64,000 bases of DNA from Phanerodontia chrysosporium (GCA_001910725.1 MJGA01000036.1:62001-126000), one strand, 5' to 3'. Positions 22,714 through 33,459 are shown, numbered from the stretch's first letter. The notes: a model not told the origin generated them from the sequence alone. Translations and numbers: made by a program.

Positions 22714-25367
22714 CTAGTGATACCCCGTGCTGACATTCCCGCTTCTCAAGCCGAGCTCCTGCTTTCGTGTTTGCCCGGGACCGCGCGTCCGCAGACTGGA
22801 AGGACTTCCAGTTGAGATTGACAGTCCCAGAGCAGATGTAGTGACCTCCACGGCGGTCGCAGGAGCGCCATCTCCATCTGATATTCGACTGTCCCCGGTG
22901 TGGGTATGTGTCTCGGTAATAGTCCTTGTATCAGTTCCGAGCCCGCCGAGAGCCCAAGAGACCTCGACCATCCGCTTGATAGACCATAGCCAGGTGATGA
23001 CAAACACGGGTGTGCTGAGGAGGACGTTCAGAACAGGGTATATGTCTGGAAGATGATCCGGTGGAGGCAGGAAGTATTCAAAGATATGCAGGAGGATAGC
23101 ACCCGCGTAAAAGGCCTGATGTGTGCCATTAGCACCGCCCGTGTCGAGACCAAGTTGCTACGTACCAAGGAAAGATAGTCCATCACCGACTTCTGCCGAA
23201 GTCCCCATGGGCTATGTCCGATTGTCTTGTTCCAAAGAGCGAGATGCACGAAGTATTGAAGCGCAAGGCCGTCGCGCTTTAGGAGGGGCCACATACTGTC
23301 AAAGAGGTTATCACGGCGTGCTCGAGCCTGGCAGACAAGTCACTCACCTAAATACTGCCACGTTGTTCACAAGAGCTCCGAGCTTGAAGGTGAAAGAGTT
23401 CTGCGCAGCTCCAGATAGGAGAAGGCTGAGCGGCAGGAGAGGAATGAGGATGGTCTTCTCATGCACCTGGAAAGAGAAGAGAAAGAACGACATTGAAGAG
23501 GTCAAAAGAGCGTAGGGTAATAGCGACAGGACGGGAGCGGGGCCAGAGGTTGACTTTCCCGCCGCTTCATTTACGTTCGCAGATAAGCCTAACCGATACC
23601 CGGTATGGAGCATAGTCACGACGACAGGTAGAAAGCCAACGGCTGTCAGTCCAGCCGAGAGCTTTATCAAGGTCGGTGCGCTCATCCACATTCTCCACTT
23701 TATCAGAACATTCGAGGCACACCAGAAGTTGGCGACCTTGTCTTCGAATAGTCCTCGCTGGAAGGGGAAGATCCTACTGACTGGATCTAGAATGGCTGAA
23801 ATGGGCGCAAATGGCGGAAGCCATGGCAAGAAAAGGATGGCAAATGATGCAATGGTGACCAGTCCGAGTTGGACGAATAAGCGAGCACTGACCGCGACGG
23901 AAAATTAGTGGTGTTCGTCAGAGGAAGCTACTATGTACTTACCTCGTGCGAAAATCCAGGAACAAACATTTGGCAAGTAGATAACATCCAATCGCAGGCG
24001 CATAATACAGGGCCATTTGCTTGAACCCCAAGCTGAGAACAAAACAGACAGCACCAAGGAGATCGAGGCCTGCTGCAAAGCCGCAGAGCGATAGCAACGT
24101 GAGCCCTGTCGATGCTAGTCAACCATACAGATATGTTTCCGAAGCACGGCAGCTTACCAAGCATTACGGAGTTGTACTGGAAGTGCCCAAAGTCGATAAG
24201 TAACAACCCCGGTTGAAGTAATAATGTGAGTAAGGCTACTTGCTGCGAAAGTGTATTAGTATCCATGAACAGAGATTTGGCGGGGAGACATTACCTGCGT
24301 TTTCGTAGAGCGATTTTTCTGCCACGTGTGCACAAAAAGCAACGCTGCGGGGACAAAAACCAACATGTCGCAAGTGAAGACAGTGGCACGCATGTAGACC
24401 TTGCTTCCATTCGTCTCTATCCCTCTGGAGTTGTCAAGGGCGAACCAATTTGGGTCGAGCCATGCACCACTAGTGATAATCAGCATTAGGGCAGTGGGCA
24501 TTGAACATGGCAGACTTACATGATACCGCATAGCCATGAGACATATGCTGTTAGCGGAGGATAATCGAGTCCCCAATAGTTCAGGTCGTATCTATACCAT
24601 TCACGTGGAGGGAGATGGATTGTCAACTCCATCCAATGGCGCTGCGCTTCGTAGTCGCCAAATAGCGGTGGTGTTCCCTGTCCTGAATGGATGTCAGGCG
24701 AGGGACTAGAGTACACGTAAAGCGTACACACCTGAATAAGACCCCATGCCAGTGTACCACTTGACTAGTGCAGTGAAGAGGAGTATGAGGGTTATTGCCC
24801 GGTCTCTCAAGCCTTGCCTGTGCATCCATCGAATCCATCGACGCGCGATTCCGATGTCCACTACTACGTCGATTTCCACTGCTGAGCCAGGCTGAGATGA
24901 CGTTGCTGTAGCGCGACGCGGTCTTTCATATGCAGATAGCAGCGAGAACGTTGAATTGTATCGTTTGCGGGAGTGCGTCGGGGAAAGCGAAACATGGGAT
25001 AAAGGAGAGAGTGTGCGCGAGATGGCTGATGCAGGAGATAGTGGAGGCGAACCAAGCCAGTGTTGGCTTTCGGAGCGTTGAAGAGTTACGTGTCTGCGGG
25101 GGATCGGGGCGACAATGTCGGCATGGTCGTGGTCTGATCTACCACGCGCGACCTCAGCTCACAGCTCCATAGAGAACGAGAATGTCACGTACCCGTTGCT
25201 TTGAGTGTCGGAAGGGTGGAAGTGGCTATGCTCTGCGTCCGCATGCCTGATGCCCGTGCATTGTATGCCATACTCTGCGCAGATTCTCGTGACGCCAAGC
25301 TGAGCGGTCGGGAACGTCGCTTCGAGGAGGAGCTCCCGAGCGGAGCGGAGGGTGGAAAGTCTTCCAT
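22714..25367 (-). CDS. ALG6: Dolichyl-phosphate-glucose alpha-1,3-glucosyltransferase ALG6
   Basis: Multispan ER enzyme that adds the first glucose to Man9GlcNAc2-PP-dolichol before N-glycan transfer. Recognised by FGDYEAQRHWMELTIHLP and YDLNYWGLDYPPLTAYVSW near 24,540-24,690, WFALDNSRGIETNGSK, DFGHFQYNSVMLG, RIFPFQRGLFEDKVANFW and FSFQVHEKTILIPLLPLSLL, each in its own exon. The C-terminal tail after the last membrane segment (VFVITWLWSIKRM) is Ser/Thr/Gly-rich. The N-terminus is a Ser/Arg/Pro-rich cytosolic extension as in other fungi: exon 1 from ATG 25,367 (MEDFPPSAPLGSSSSKRR), then a very short intron (about 35 bases, GTACGT..GTGAG) into ARGRSDHDHAD. That first junction is the least certain part. 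Transcribed away from NAS2. Confidence 0.92.
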
Positions 25368-25565
25368 CTGAGCGCGAACGAGTGGATGTTACCGCGTACA
25401 GGTCATGTATGTACGCAAGTGCGAGCGCAGCCTAACGTCCCCCGCATTTCATGCCGATATGTCCCAAATGTGGCAATGACGGTTATCATTATTTGTCAAG
25501 TTCGAGCAGCGACCTTCACCTCATCCGTAATACGACGTACTTTACTCGCTTCTCATCCGAAGGCC
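25368..25565. promoter_or_regulatory. Shared divergent promoter of ALG6 and NAS2
   Basis: 198 bases separate the two start codons, so both promoters and 5' leaders must fit here. No TATA box is evident; contains ACGTAC-type motifs at 25,410 and 25,534. Compact divergent spacing is compatible with co-expression, which is an inference. Confidence 0.45.
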
Positions 25566-26331
25566 ATGGGAATGGAGCTGCCAACACGAGAATCGCCCGC
25601 TGAACAGGTTCGCGCATTGATGCTTCGCAAGGAAGCGATAGAGGCTGAAATCGACGCTCAAGCCTCTATCCTGAGGGCGAACAAGGTCACGATGCAGACA
25701 CCTCTCGTCGACGCAGAGGGCTTCCCTAGGGCAGATATCGATGTCTGGGAAGTGCGACACGCCCGTGTACGCATCATAGAACTTCGCAACGACTTGCGCG
25801 GTGTCATGGATTCCATCGCGAAGGGCCTGGAGGCCCTGTATGACCCCGCCATTATGGCAGAAAGGATGCAAGAGTCTCCGGAGTCACAGAGCCTTCTTCC
25901 TTTCGCGAAAGTTGATGGCGTCGCTCCAGGCAGTCCTGCTGCTGCTGCTGTGAGTATCCTTGGACACATCCAAGTCGCAGGATCTCATATTTTGTCACCC
26001 AGGGCCTTCTTAGAGACGACCTCATACTTTCCTTCGGTAGCTTGACCAAGGCCTCGTTTCCGTCAAATACATTGCAACCGCTTGCCATCTTTGTGGCCTC
26101 CCAAGAGAATGTATGTTCTTACTGCTGTCTTCCTAGGTGATCCTCATGTCTCTTTAGATGGAAGTGCCAGTCAAAGTACTACGTTCTGGAGACGAAATCA
26201 TTACCCTTACATTTGTTCCAAGAGCTGGATGGGGTGGCCGTGGTCTTCTAGGGTGCGTTTATTACTCATATAGCTGGCCCATGATTAATGGTGTCATATG
26301 TAGTTGCCATATTGTGCCATATTCTACTTGA
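25566..26331 (+). CDS. NAS2: 26S proteasome assembly chaperone Nas2/PSMD9 (p27)
   Basis: Chaperone that binds Rpt5 of the 19S base during proteasome assembly. Exons 25,566-25,949, 26,003-26,110, 26,158-26,252 and 26,304-26,331 sum to 205 codons including TGA. Residues about 10-90 form the helical hairpin (LMLRKEAIEAEIDAQASIL, VRHARVRIIELRNDLRGVMD); the second half is a PDZ domain with FAKVDGVAPGSPAAAAGLLR, DLILSFGSL and the terminal strand GWGGRGLLGCHIVPYST. The last exon is only 28 bases and is needed to give the conserved GLLGCHIVP ending. 204 residues, normal for the family. Start ATG at 25,566; another in-frame ATG lies two codons on. The repeat-rich region begins immediately after the stop. 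Confidence 0.92.
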
Positions 26332-26351
26332 GATATGGTGGAGTTATGAAC

Positions 26352-26541
26352 CACACTAGATGCTGGCTGTACACAGATGACTTTCATACACTATTTCTGG
26401 AGAGAATACCTCAAATAAGGTTTGAGAGCAAGAAAGTTGGAAGAAGTTCATGTTGAGAATGCATGGGAAGCCCCCACAAGCACCTGTCATTAAGGGATGT
26501 CACATTGATCCTTCTGCCAATACTGCCATCTAGTGTGGTTG
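26352..26541. repeat. Possible small inverted-repeat element next to NAS2
   Basis: AACCACACTAGATG at 26,352 is repeated as its exact reverse complement CATCTAGTGTGGTT ending near 26,541, with partial matches inside both arms. A third partial copy (GTAGTGTGGTTAG) follows. No coding content. Target duplication not clear, so a miniature DNA transposon is only a guess. Confidence 0.35.
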
Positions 26542-27016
26542 GCAAATGTCTGCAATTATGTAGTGTGGTTAGTGTAGGGGCCAAAATTATTTTATCATGT
26601 TATGCCAGGCAAAATGGCAGAATGGCAATTGCCACATGTGTGTCAAGTGCAGGTTGGAGAATGGGCTGGAGAAGCAGAGTTGGGGGTCAGAGGAATGGAG
26701 TTTGGGGGTCAGACAGCAGTTGGCTTCAGTCTGAGAGGGCTGCACCCTCAGTGTACTGCATTGCCTGTATTTTGAAATCAGAGATACAGAAAAGTGGCAG
26801 AGTTTGGACCCACACAGAGATTGCGAGGAATGATTAAGCAAAGTGTCGAAAAGGTACAAAGGGGATCTAAGTTGATATCCAAACTGAAGTTGCAAGTGCT
26901 AACACAAAAGCTTATATACAACTGAGTCCAGAGTTCATGGAGATGGGTGGAGATGTACAAAACATATAATACTACCAATCTGGGAATGCCTCAGAAATGA
27001 ACGGGGTAAAGGTTTG

Positions 27017-27913
27017 TGTTATGACACCAAAACTCTGGGCCATCTCTGCTTAAGGAGAATGCCAAAGTTTGAGAGAAGTTGCAGATTCTGTTAAAATTAT
27101 ATAGACTTACTTGTATTAGAATAGCTAAGTTAAAGGACGTATTCACACAGGTACAAGATGAGTGAACAACGAGGACAATGGAAACAGCATTTTCAACACT
27201 GTATTTATACTATAGCTACATACATGTCTAGGAGTATTACAGAAAATGACATAAATTATCTAGAATATTTGCTCACTGTCTGATACAGCGAGCGCACCTA
27301 AAAATGGCACGATAGAACATGTCTACCAAGCAGAAGATGCAGAGTGACTTGTGCACACAGTGCAAAGTCATTTGGGTTTGTGGTGTCAGAGGTCTGACAG
27401 GCGCGTATCTGTTCATCTGTGCATGTTGCACATTAGCCTCACACTCGCTCATCAACAGATTCTCAAGAAGTAATTTCAGACATTTAGAGCTGTGAACTTC
27501 AGCGATTGCTATAGACTTTCTTCACCAATGCTCTCATCATCTTGCAAACCTTTACCCTCTTTATGCCTGAGACATTTCCAAATTAGTAGTATAATATATT
27601 TTGTACATCTTTGCCCATCTCTACGAACTCTGGACTCAGTTGTATATAAGTCCCATGCTAGTACTTGTAACTTCAGTTCATATATTGACTTAGGTTTCCC
27701 TGTACCTTCTTGACACTCTGCTTAACTACTTCTTGCAATCTTTGTGTGAGTCCAAACTCTGCCACTTCTCTGTATCTCTTACTCTGTAATCCAGACAACA
27801 TAAACTGCCAAGAGTGCAGCCTTTTAAGGCTGAAGGCAACTGCCATCTGACCCTCAACTTCTGCTTCTCTGGTCCCCTTCTTCATTCTCCAGCCTGACCC
27901 CTGTATCTTGACA
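27017..27913 (-). mobile_element. LTR family 1, reverse solo LTR nested in the forward copy
   Basis: Reads TGTTATGACACC...TATCTTGACA, the reverse complement of the family, with 5-base duplications GTTTG on both sides (27,012-27,016 and 27,914-27,918). It is itself interrupted at 27,089-27,457. Confidence 0.75.
27089..27457. mobile_element. Solo LTR (369 bases) nested inside the reverse LTR
   Basis: Begins TGTTAAAATTATATAG and ends CTCATCAACA (TGTT/AACA ends), flanked by GATTC on both sides (27,084-27,088 and 27,458-27,462). Looks like a Copia-type LTR (internal ACAAGATGAGTGAACAAC). Third level of nesting; no other copy recognised in the window. Confidence 0.75.
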
Positions 27914-28073
27914 GTTTGTGAGATAATGAAGGTATGTGGTGAAGAAAGTCCTTAGCAACCACTGGAGTTCACAACTCCAAATGTCTGAGATAACTCCTTG
28001 CTAATCTGCAACTTTCCTTGAACTTCAGCATTCTCCAGCAGCGGAGATGGCTCAGAGTTTCAGTGCCATGACA

Positions 28074-28391
28074 GTACCTCTCTCTTAGGCTGAGACTCTC
28101 AAGGCCAAGTGTATCACAATATTGTACGACTTTTATGAATTTTTGTCCAATGAATTTTTGGCACTCCTCAACAAATAACATTTTCAGGTTTTTGAAGTTT
28201 CAGATGGAGTGCCAGAGGTACATTCCTCTAGTATTTTAGACTTGCAAATTTTGGGTTGGAGTTCCTCAGAACCACCATGTCCTCTGATGATGAGCAAAAA
28301 CTCAAACAGGGTGAGTACCCCAGATTTGACCTTCATGGGTCTGTCTGCTAATAGAATTTGCAGAAATCCAGGAGGCCAAGAATGTTAATTA
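28074..28391 (+). pseudogene. Gag-like fragment after LTR family 1
   Basis: A plus frame from ATG about 28,274 reads MSSDDEQKLKQGEYPRFDLH, then meets stop codons; it is interrupted by the LTR at 28,392 and peters out after 28,918. Resembles the start of an LTR-retrotransposon gag, but too short and decayed to classify. Confidence 0.35.
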
Positions 28392-28917
28392 TGTCACAGT
28401 TTTTTTAATTCCCCATGGTTTTATTTTCTAAAGTGCCCAGTAGGCGCTAGGGGTTAGGGTTATGGACTAGGATTAGAACAGACACGCATCAGAACGCGGT
28501 CACGTGTTGGTCACGTGCTGGGAATGAACTCAGAGTCATGTGAGGATCTTATCACTATTTCATCTATAATGTAGACATTCTAGTATATGGGTATAGTAGG
28601 TAGCCAGACCCAGAGTCTGGGTAGTGTATTCTAGAACAGCATAGAAGATTTCAGACACATCCATTACTCGACTCTAGACTTTGCTGAGCCCAGAGTGTTT
28701 TAGCATGTATTGCACCATCATCATGCCATCCTACATGTGATGGACAGTATCAAGGGTCTCGGATAGTACAAGGGGTCCTTCCCTCCATGTGTATATACTG
28801 GGCTCTGCTGGGCTTAACTCCCCAGCATCATCTACCTTGTTTACCACACTTCACTTCTTGCAGTCAAGTTGTATCCCACTAAAGCTACTAAGATAAGTAG
28901 TGGGGTTTACTTTGACA
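28392..28917 (+). mobile_element. LTR family 2, forward solo LTR
   Basis: TGTCACAGTTTTTTTAATTC...GTTTACTTTGACA, 526 bases, flanked by AATTA and AGTTA (4 of 5 match). Contains a TTAGGG-like run (GGGGTTAGGGTTATGG) and a CACGTGTTGGTCACGTG pair. Reverse copy at 29,455. Confidence 0.75.
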
Positions 28918-29454
28918 AGTTATGTTCTTTGTGATGCAACCACCTCTCTGCACTCAGCAGCCCTCAGTGGTCCAGCGTAGTAGTCCTTGTGGGCCACTAA
29001 TAAAGGAGTTCTTTGTACCTTCTTTCTTTGTTGCTTTCACTTTTATTTCTTTGTTCTTAGTTCACTTTGATTGGGGGTAGTGCTCTGAGCTCTTCAGTTG
29101 CTCACCTACTATCACTAGGTCAGTGACTCTCCCTTTGCTCTAATATACTGAGTTGCTCACTCACTACCATCAGTGTGATTCAGAGCACATCTATAGTCAA
29201 GTTTACCTCCTACATTGAACAGATTATGAGTTCTGCACTTTAACTATGCCACAACATCCCCAACCTCACTTTTAACCACACATCTCCCAATTGCTATCCT
29301 CTGCTTCCACCATGTTGCTCATGCATTCTACACACTGACTACTATTTGTGAAGCCTAACCCATTGTTATTAACCACCATTTGCACCCCAGATCAAGTAAT
29401 CAGCCTGGGCCACTTAACCTTGCCACTTGACTTTTTGCTGCTTTCACCACTCTC
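28918..29454. other. Spacer with probable Copia 5' LTR end
   Basis: About 29,020-29,225 (TTTGTTCTTAGTTCACTTTG, CTTCAGTTGCTCACCTACTA) is repeated with moderate divergence at about 32,465-32,700, either side of the Copia remnants, so these are probably the ends of its LTRs. The rest, to 29,454, is a leader-like stretch without genes. Confidence 0.45.
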
Positions 29455-29953
29455 TGTCAAAGTAAACCGCTACTTACTTAGTAGCTTAGATGGGGTTGGA
29501 CTTGACTGCGAGTGGTGCGAGTGAAGTGGGTGAAAGACGAGGTAGATGATGCTGGGACTTAAGCCAGCAGAGCCAATATATATACATGAAGGGAGGACCT
29601 GGTACTACCGAGACCTTGATACTGCCATCACATGGCGTGATGATGGTGCGATACTTGCCAAGACACTCGGGCTCGCGAAGTCTAAAGCGAGTACTAGATG
29701 TGTCCGGAACTTCTACGCTATTCTAGAATACACTACCGACCTGTCGCTACCTATACCTTGAACCGGAGCGTCTACATCATAGATAAGATAAAGATAAAAT
29801 CCTTACATGACTCTGAGTCCTTTCCCAGCACGTGACCAACACGTGACCGCGTTCTGACGCGTGCCTGTCCTAACCCTAGTCCTTAACCCTAACCCCTAGT
29901 GCCTACTGGGCACTTACAAGAATAAAACCGTAGGGAATTAGAAAACTGTGACA
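29455..29953 (-). mobile_element. LTR family 2, reverse solo LTR
   Basis: TGTCAAAGTAAACCGC...GAAAACTGTGACA, 499 bases, reverse complement of the copy at 28,392. Perfect 5-base duplications CTCTC at 29,450-29,454 and 29,954-29,958. Inserted in the leader just ahead of a Copia gag start (ATG 29,981). Confidence 0.85.
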
Positions 29954-29980
29954 CTCTCTTCTCACATCAAAACCTCCACT

Positions 29981-30700
29981 ATGTCCTCAGACACCTCCCA
30001 CTGCTTCGAGAAGCTCCACACAGGAAACTACTGCCAATAGAGTGGGAATTGCCTAGTTCTTCTCATCACCAAAGGCTGGTCCTGCATTGTTAAGGGCAAG
30101 GAGCTGCGACCCACCTTAGTCAACCCCAAGGCATCTACAGAAGAGGAAGTAGCAGTTATGGAGGCATTTGATGAGAAGACAATGAAGGTAGCCAATGAGA
30201 TCTAACTCTCTCTTTCTGAGGAGCAAAAAATTTATGTGCAAGACCACCTCGAAGACCCTGTGAAGATGTGGGTCACTGTCGAGTTGTGCACCTTCAGAAG
30301 AAGCTCAGCATGCATTTTAATGCCTGAAAGGAGTTTCTCTCCATTAGGATGGAGGAAAACGAGTCTCTGTCATCTCTGATGACTAGAATTGAAGGTGCCA
30401 TGCAGAAGATCAAGAATTTCAGGCTAGACAGCTTTGATCTGAATGAGCTGGATAAGAAACTCACCTGCATGTGCATGATCTGAGCCCTCCCTGACTCCTA
30501 CACCAATTTCGCCTTATCTCTCCAGCCTCTGGAAAAGTTCGACAAGGAATCGCTCTAGTCTGGTTTTGTCAATAAGGAGGTTTTTTATTTGTGCTCTAGC
30601 ACGCATATCAGTACCTCTGTACTTGTTGCCAATGTACCATAGACTAACAGCAATGTCCCTTGCATGTACTGCAATATTTCAGACCACTCTCAGGACCAAC
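29981..30700 (+). pseudogene. Copia gag remnant
   Basis: Starts MSSDTSHCFEKLHTGNYCQ, then KGWSCIVKGKELRPTLVNP and, in changing frames, YVQDHLEDPVKMWVTVE and LDSFDLNELDKKLTCMCMI, followed by CMYCNISDHSQD at the zinc-knuckle position. Several stops and frameshifts. Gag would form the particle around the element RNA. Non-functional. Confidence 0.6.
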
Positions 30701-30704
30701 TTCC

Positions 30705-31306
30705 TGTCACAGTTTTTTTATCTCAACCCTTAGGGTTAGGGGCAACAGGTGACAGAAGTGATTACTCCGAATTGTGATATGCAAAAGTACTGGAGTGACA
30801 GCCCTAGACTTGGGGCTGGTCACATAATATGGCAGTCACGTGATGTGCACATGTGCAGTATCTCAGGATCACATGGTTGAAGGTCTAGAAGCAGGCATAG
30901 GTCTGTAAGCGCCGAAACACTCTGAAATGGACTGGAAAGTTCTGGAGGTCTTTGGACAGGTCAGAACAGTGCTGGAACATTCTGGAAGGTTCTGGGACAT
31001 TGTAGGAATATTTAGAAACGTGTAGAAGAATGTAGGAATGCCTATAGGGCACTAGCCAATAGCGTAAAAGGTATTAGATAGCTAGAAACCTGAACACCGG
31101 TTCCTGGAGACCTGGTGCACATGTACATAAACTATGAGGGCTGGGGGTGCCTCCTCAGCTTCAATCTCATTGCGTCTCACCTCTCTAGCCTCTATACTTC
31201 GTCTTCAAGCTTGGCTACACTCTTTGTAGTCCAAGTAAAACCTTTGCCAGTGAGTATTGCTGATGGGCTTGGTGTATAGGTATTAGGGCAGCGCATTTTT
31301 GTGATA
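30705..31306 (+). mobile_element. LTR family 3 solo LTR in Copia gag
   Basis: TGTCACAGTTTTTTTATCTC...GCATTTTTGTGATA, 602 bases, with perfect duplications CTTCC at 30,700-30,704 and 31,307-31,311. The TGTCAC start and GTGATA end are imperfect inverted termini. A 5' truncated copy is at 57,883-58,135. Carries a probable TATA (GTACATAAACT) near 31,125. Confidence 0.8.
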
Positions 31307-31311
31307 CTTCC

Positions 31312-32465
31312 ACTGCAAGTGCGACAAGGAGAAGACACGCCAGGATATCAAGGAGAAGAAGAAGCAGTGTGGCAAGAACAAGCCCAAGGCCCCCACCACA
31401 GCTGCTGCGGCTTAGGAACTCCCTTCTAAGTCTGCCAGCCAAGCCTCTGTGCGTTACACTGCACACTCTGCCACACCTGAATCTACCGCTCATCTTCTCT
31501 GGACTGTAAACACTGGGGCCACTTCTTATATGACGCTTCATAAGCACTAGATCTATAACTACAAACCTCTCTAGATTGATGTAGACTTTGCTAATGAAGC
31601 CATAGTATACTCTGAAGGTGTAGGAATGGTGTATTTGTTCCAGTAGTCCAGAGCAAGGTAGTGCACACTGTTGAGTTCAGTGGAGTGTTTTTTGGCTCAA
31701 ATCTCTTTTCAGTCCTGTACCTCACCTCTCAGCGTGATTTCAATGTTCATATCTATTTGAAGCATCTTGACTTTGAGCACAGCAGCTGGACCCTCTTCTC
31801 TGCATCCATCAGGCCCACTTATACTGCCTATCTCGATGGGACAGTCATCCCAGCCTCAGAGTCTGCCCAAGCCACCTCCATCTCGACACTCCCATTGAAT
31901 GAGACCCTTTGGCATTGTTGCTTCGTACATGCACACATCCAGAATATTTAGAACCTGCTCAAGGATGACATAGTCACTGGCATGAAGCTTAACTCCAAGG
32001 TAAAAGTGGACCCCATCTGTGAGTTCTGCCTCTCTGACAAGCTCAACGCTGCGTCCATTCACTCTTCGTCCGACAGAGTCTCGCAGCCACTTCAACTCAT
32101 TCACTCTGATGTTCATGACCCTCTGCCTGTCCGCACCCGCTTTGGCTACCACTACTGGAACACCTTCATGAATGACTCCACATGTCTGTGAGTAGTTGTG
32201 CTGCTCAAGACAAAGGGAGAGACCACTGCTGCGTTTAAGCAGTTCAAGGCGCAGACAGAGAACTAGATGCAGCAGCGCATTGGTGCACTCAGAGATAACA
32301 AGAGTGGCGAGTATATGAGCAAGAAGCTCAAGGACTTTTGCATTGAGCATGACATTGAGTGACAGTACACTGTGTGCAACAGACCACAGCAGAATGGTGT
32401 GGCAAAGCAGTTTAACTGCATCTTCTCTGAGGGCATCACTGCTTCACTGATAAAGGACTTGCTTT
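31312..32465 (+). pseudogene. Copia protease-integrase remnant
   Basis: Fragments in order: HCKCDKEKTRQDIKEKKKQC, the protease motif VNTGATSYMTLH (normally DSGATSHMT), the pre-integrase segment LWHCCFVHAHIQNI, then the integrase core CEFCLSDKLN, LQLIHSDVHDPLPVRTRFGY, LRDNKSGEYMSKKLKDFCIE and QYTVCNRPQQNGVAKQFN. Multiple stops. The first metal Asp (HSDV) and second Asp (RDNK) remain; the Glu position reads as Lys (VAKQ for VAER). Confidence 0.65.
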
Positions 32466-32841
32466 ATACTTCTTCCTTTGTCTCTGTTCACCTCTGCTCC
32501 TTTGTTCTTAGTTAATACTCTAACATGTAGGATAGTATATAAACCCTGGGGGTAATGCTTGAGCCCTTCAGTTGCTCATCTACTACCACCAGGTCAGTAG
32601 TTTTCCCTTTACTCCAATATACTTAGTTGCTCACTCACTACCACCAGAGCACTCCTATAGTCGAGTTTACCTTCTATATCAAACAGAAATTGAGCCATCA
32701 CATCATATTGCCTTTTTGAACAGGTGCAATCAAACTGTATCCCAATGGAACCTGCTGGCTATAAGGGCTGAGAGTTCTACTACTCAGCCACTAAGTAGGT
32801 CACCATCTCAAAGTGCGTCATCTTTGATGAGCGATACTTTT

Positions 32842-33459
32842 TGTCATGGATGTGACAGTGTAGCCCCATTTTTCACCCTGAGTTTGGCTATTTCCCTTGA
32901 TTAATTCAACGAGCGAGCAGCTCTCACGTCATTTGGAGTCCTAGCCACTCATACTTAGTGCCTGGCTGCTGAGTGCTAGTGTCCTGATGGCACATTACCC
33001 CTAGATGCCAGTGCATCCCACTGCGCATTCTGTCACTGCTCAGATCACCAGCTTGCCCTGCAATCATGTCCCTGGATTGTTGAGGTGGCACTGTCATCTC
33101 TAATGACTCTCCTCACTGAGATACTCTGAGCTGTCACTCTGCTGACACAGTCTCAGCCTATCGCAGCATTGTTGGCTATACCCTGCATTGTCCATCAGCT
33201 TATGTAATTGTACAGCCTGCTCTAGAGTACTGGTGTATATAAGAGTAGCACTCCTTGCTCCTGTCTGTTATCTCAACCTCTTGGTCAATACGAACAGATA
33301 AGCCCCTGCTCGTATAGTAGTATAACTTGCTAATGTATCATGGTCAATATGGACCATTAAACAAACCATTTATTATCACATGACTTGCTCTGCTGCATCT
33401 TCTCATTGACCTCCCAGTTTGTGCGTCCTCATGTAGCATTGAACCCTCGCTCTGCGACA
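32842..33459 (+). mobile_element. LTR family 4, copy A
   Basis: TGTCATGGATGTGACAGTG...CTCTGCGACA. Aligns along its length to copies at 35,903 and 42,407 but with many CpG sites lost. It interrupts the Copia scrap VIFDERYF. No intact target duplication. Confidence 0.7.

Larger units (their letters stand above)
26641..28073 (+). mobile_element. LTR family 1, forward copy, split by a nested insertion
   Basis: Starts TGTCAAGTGCAGG and ends CAGTGCCATGACA, like the clean copy at 56,365-56,880. It is interrupted at 27,016/27,914 by a reverse copy of the same LTR; GTTTG is duplicated at both junctions. Removing the insert joins CAGAAATGAACGGGG to TGAGATAATGAAGG as in the intact copy. No clear target duplication at the outer ends; it may be a 5' LTR, because a gag-like start (MSSDDEQKLKQG) follows at about 28,274. 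Confidence 0.75.
29960..32840 (+). mobile_element. Decayed Ty1/Copia retrotransposon
   Basis: Order of remnants on the plus strand is gag, zinc-finger region, protease, integrase core, then integrase C-terminal scrap, i.e. integrase before reverse transcriptase as in Copia. Gag and zinc-finger parts are separated by a family 3 LTR at 30,705-31,306. After about 32,465 the pol is replaced by an LTR-like segment and a last fragment (SATK, VTISKCVIFDERYF) cut by the family 4 LTR at 32,842. Reverse transcriptase is not seen. Confidence 0.7.

Noticed and set aside
27082..27464. Hobo/Ac-type insertion with 8-base duplication CAGATTCT
   Set aside because: An 8-base match exists, but shifting the borders gives TG...CA ends with a 5-base duplication GATTC, which fits a solo LTR better; the 8-base reading leaves no inverted ends.
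28441..28470. TTAGGG-like tracts, possible internal telomere repeat
   Set aside because: They are only one to two units long and recur in the same place in both family 2 LTR copies and near the start of family 3, so they are part of LTR sequence.
31215..31547. Minus-strand frame at 31,215-31,547 and its counterpart at 58,045-58,299
   Set aside because: Both share a terminal sequence only because they overlap copies of the same family 3 LTR; no protein character.
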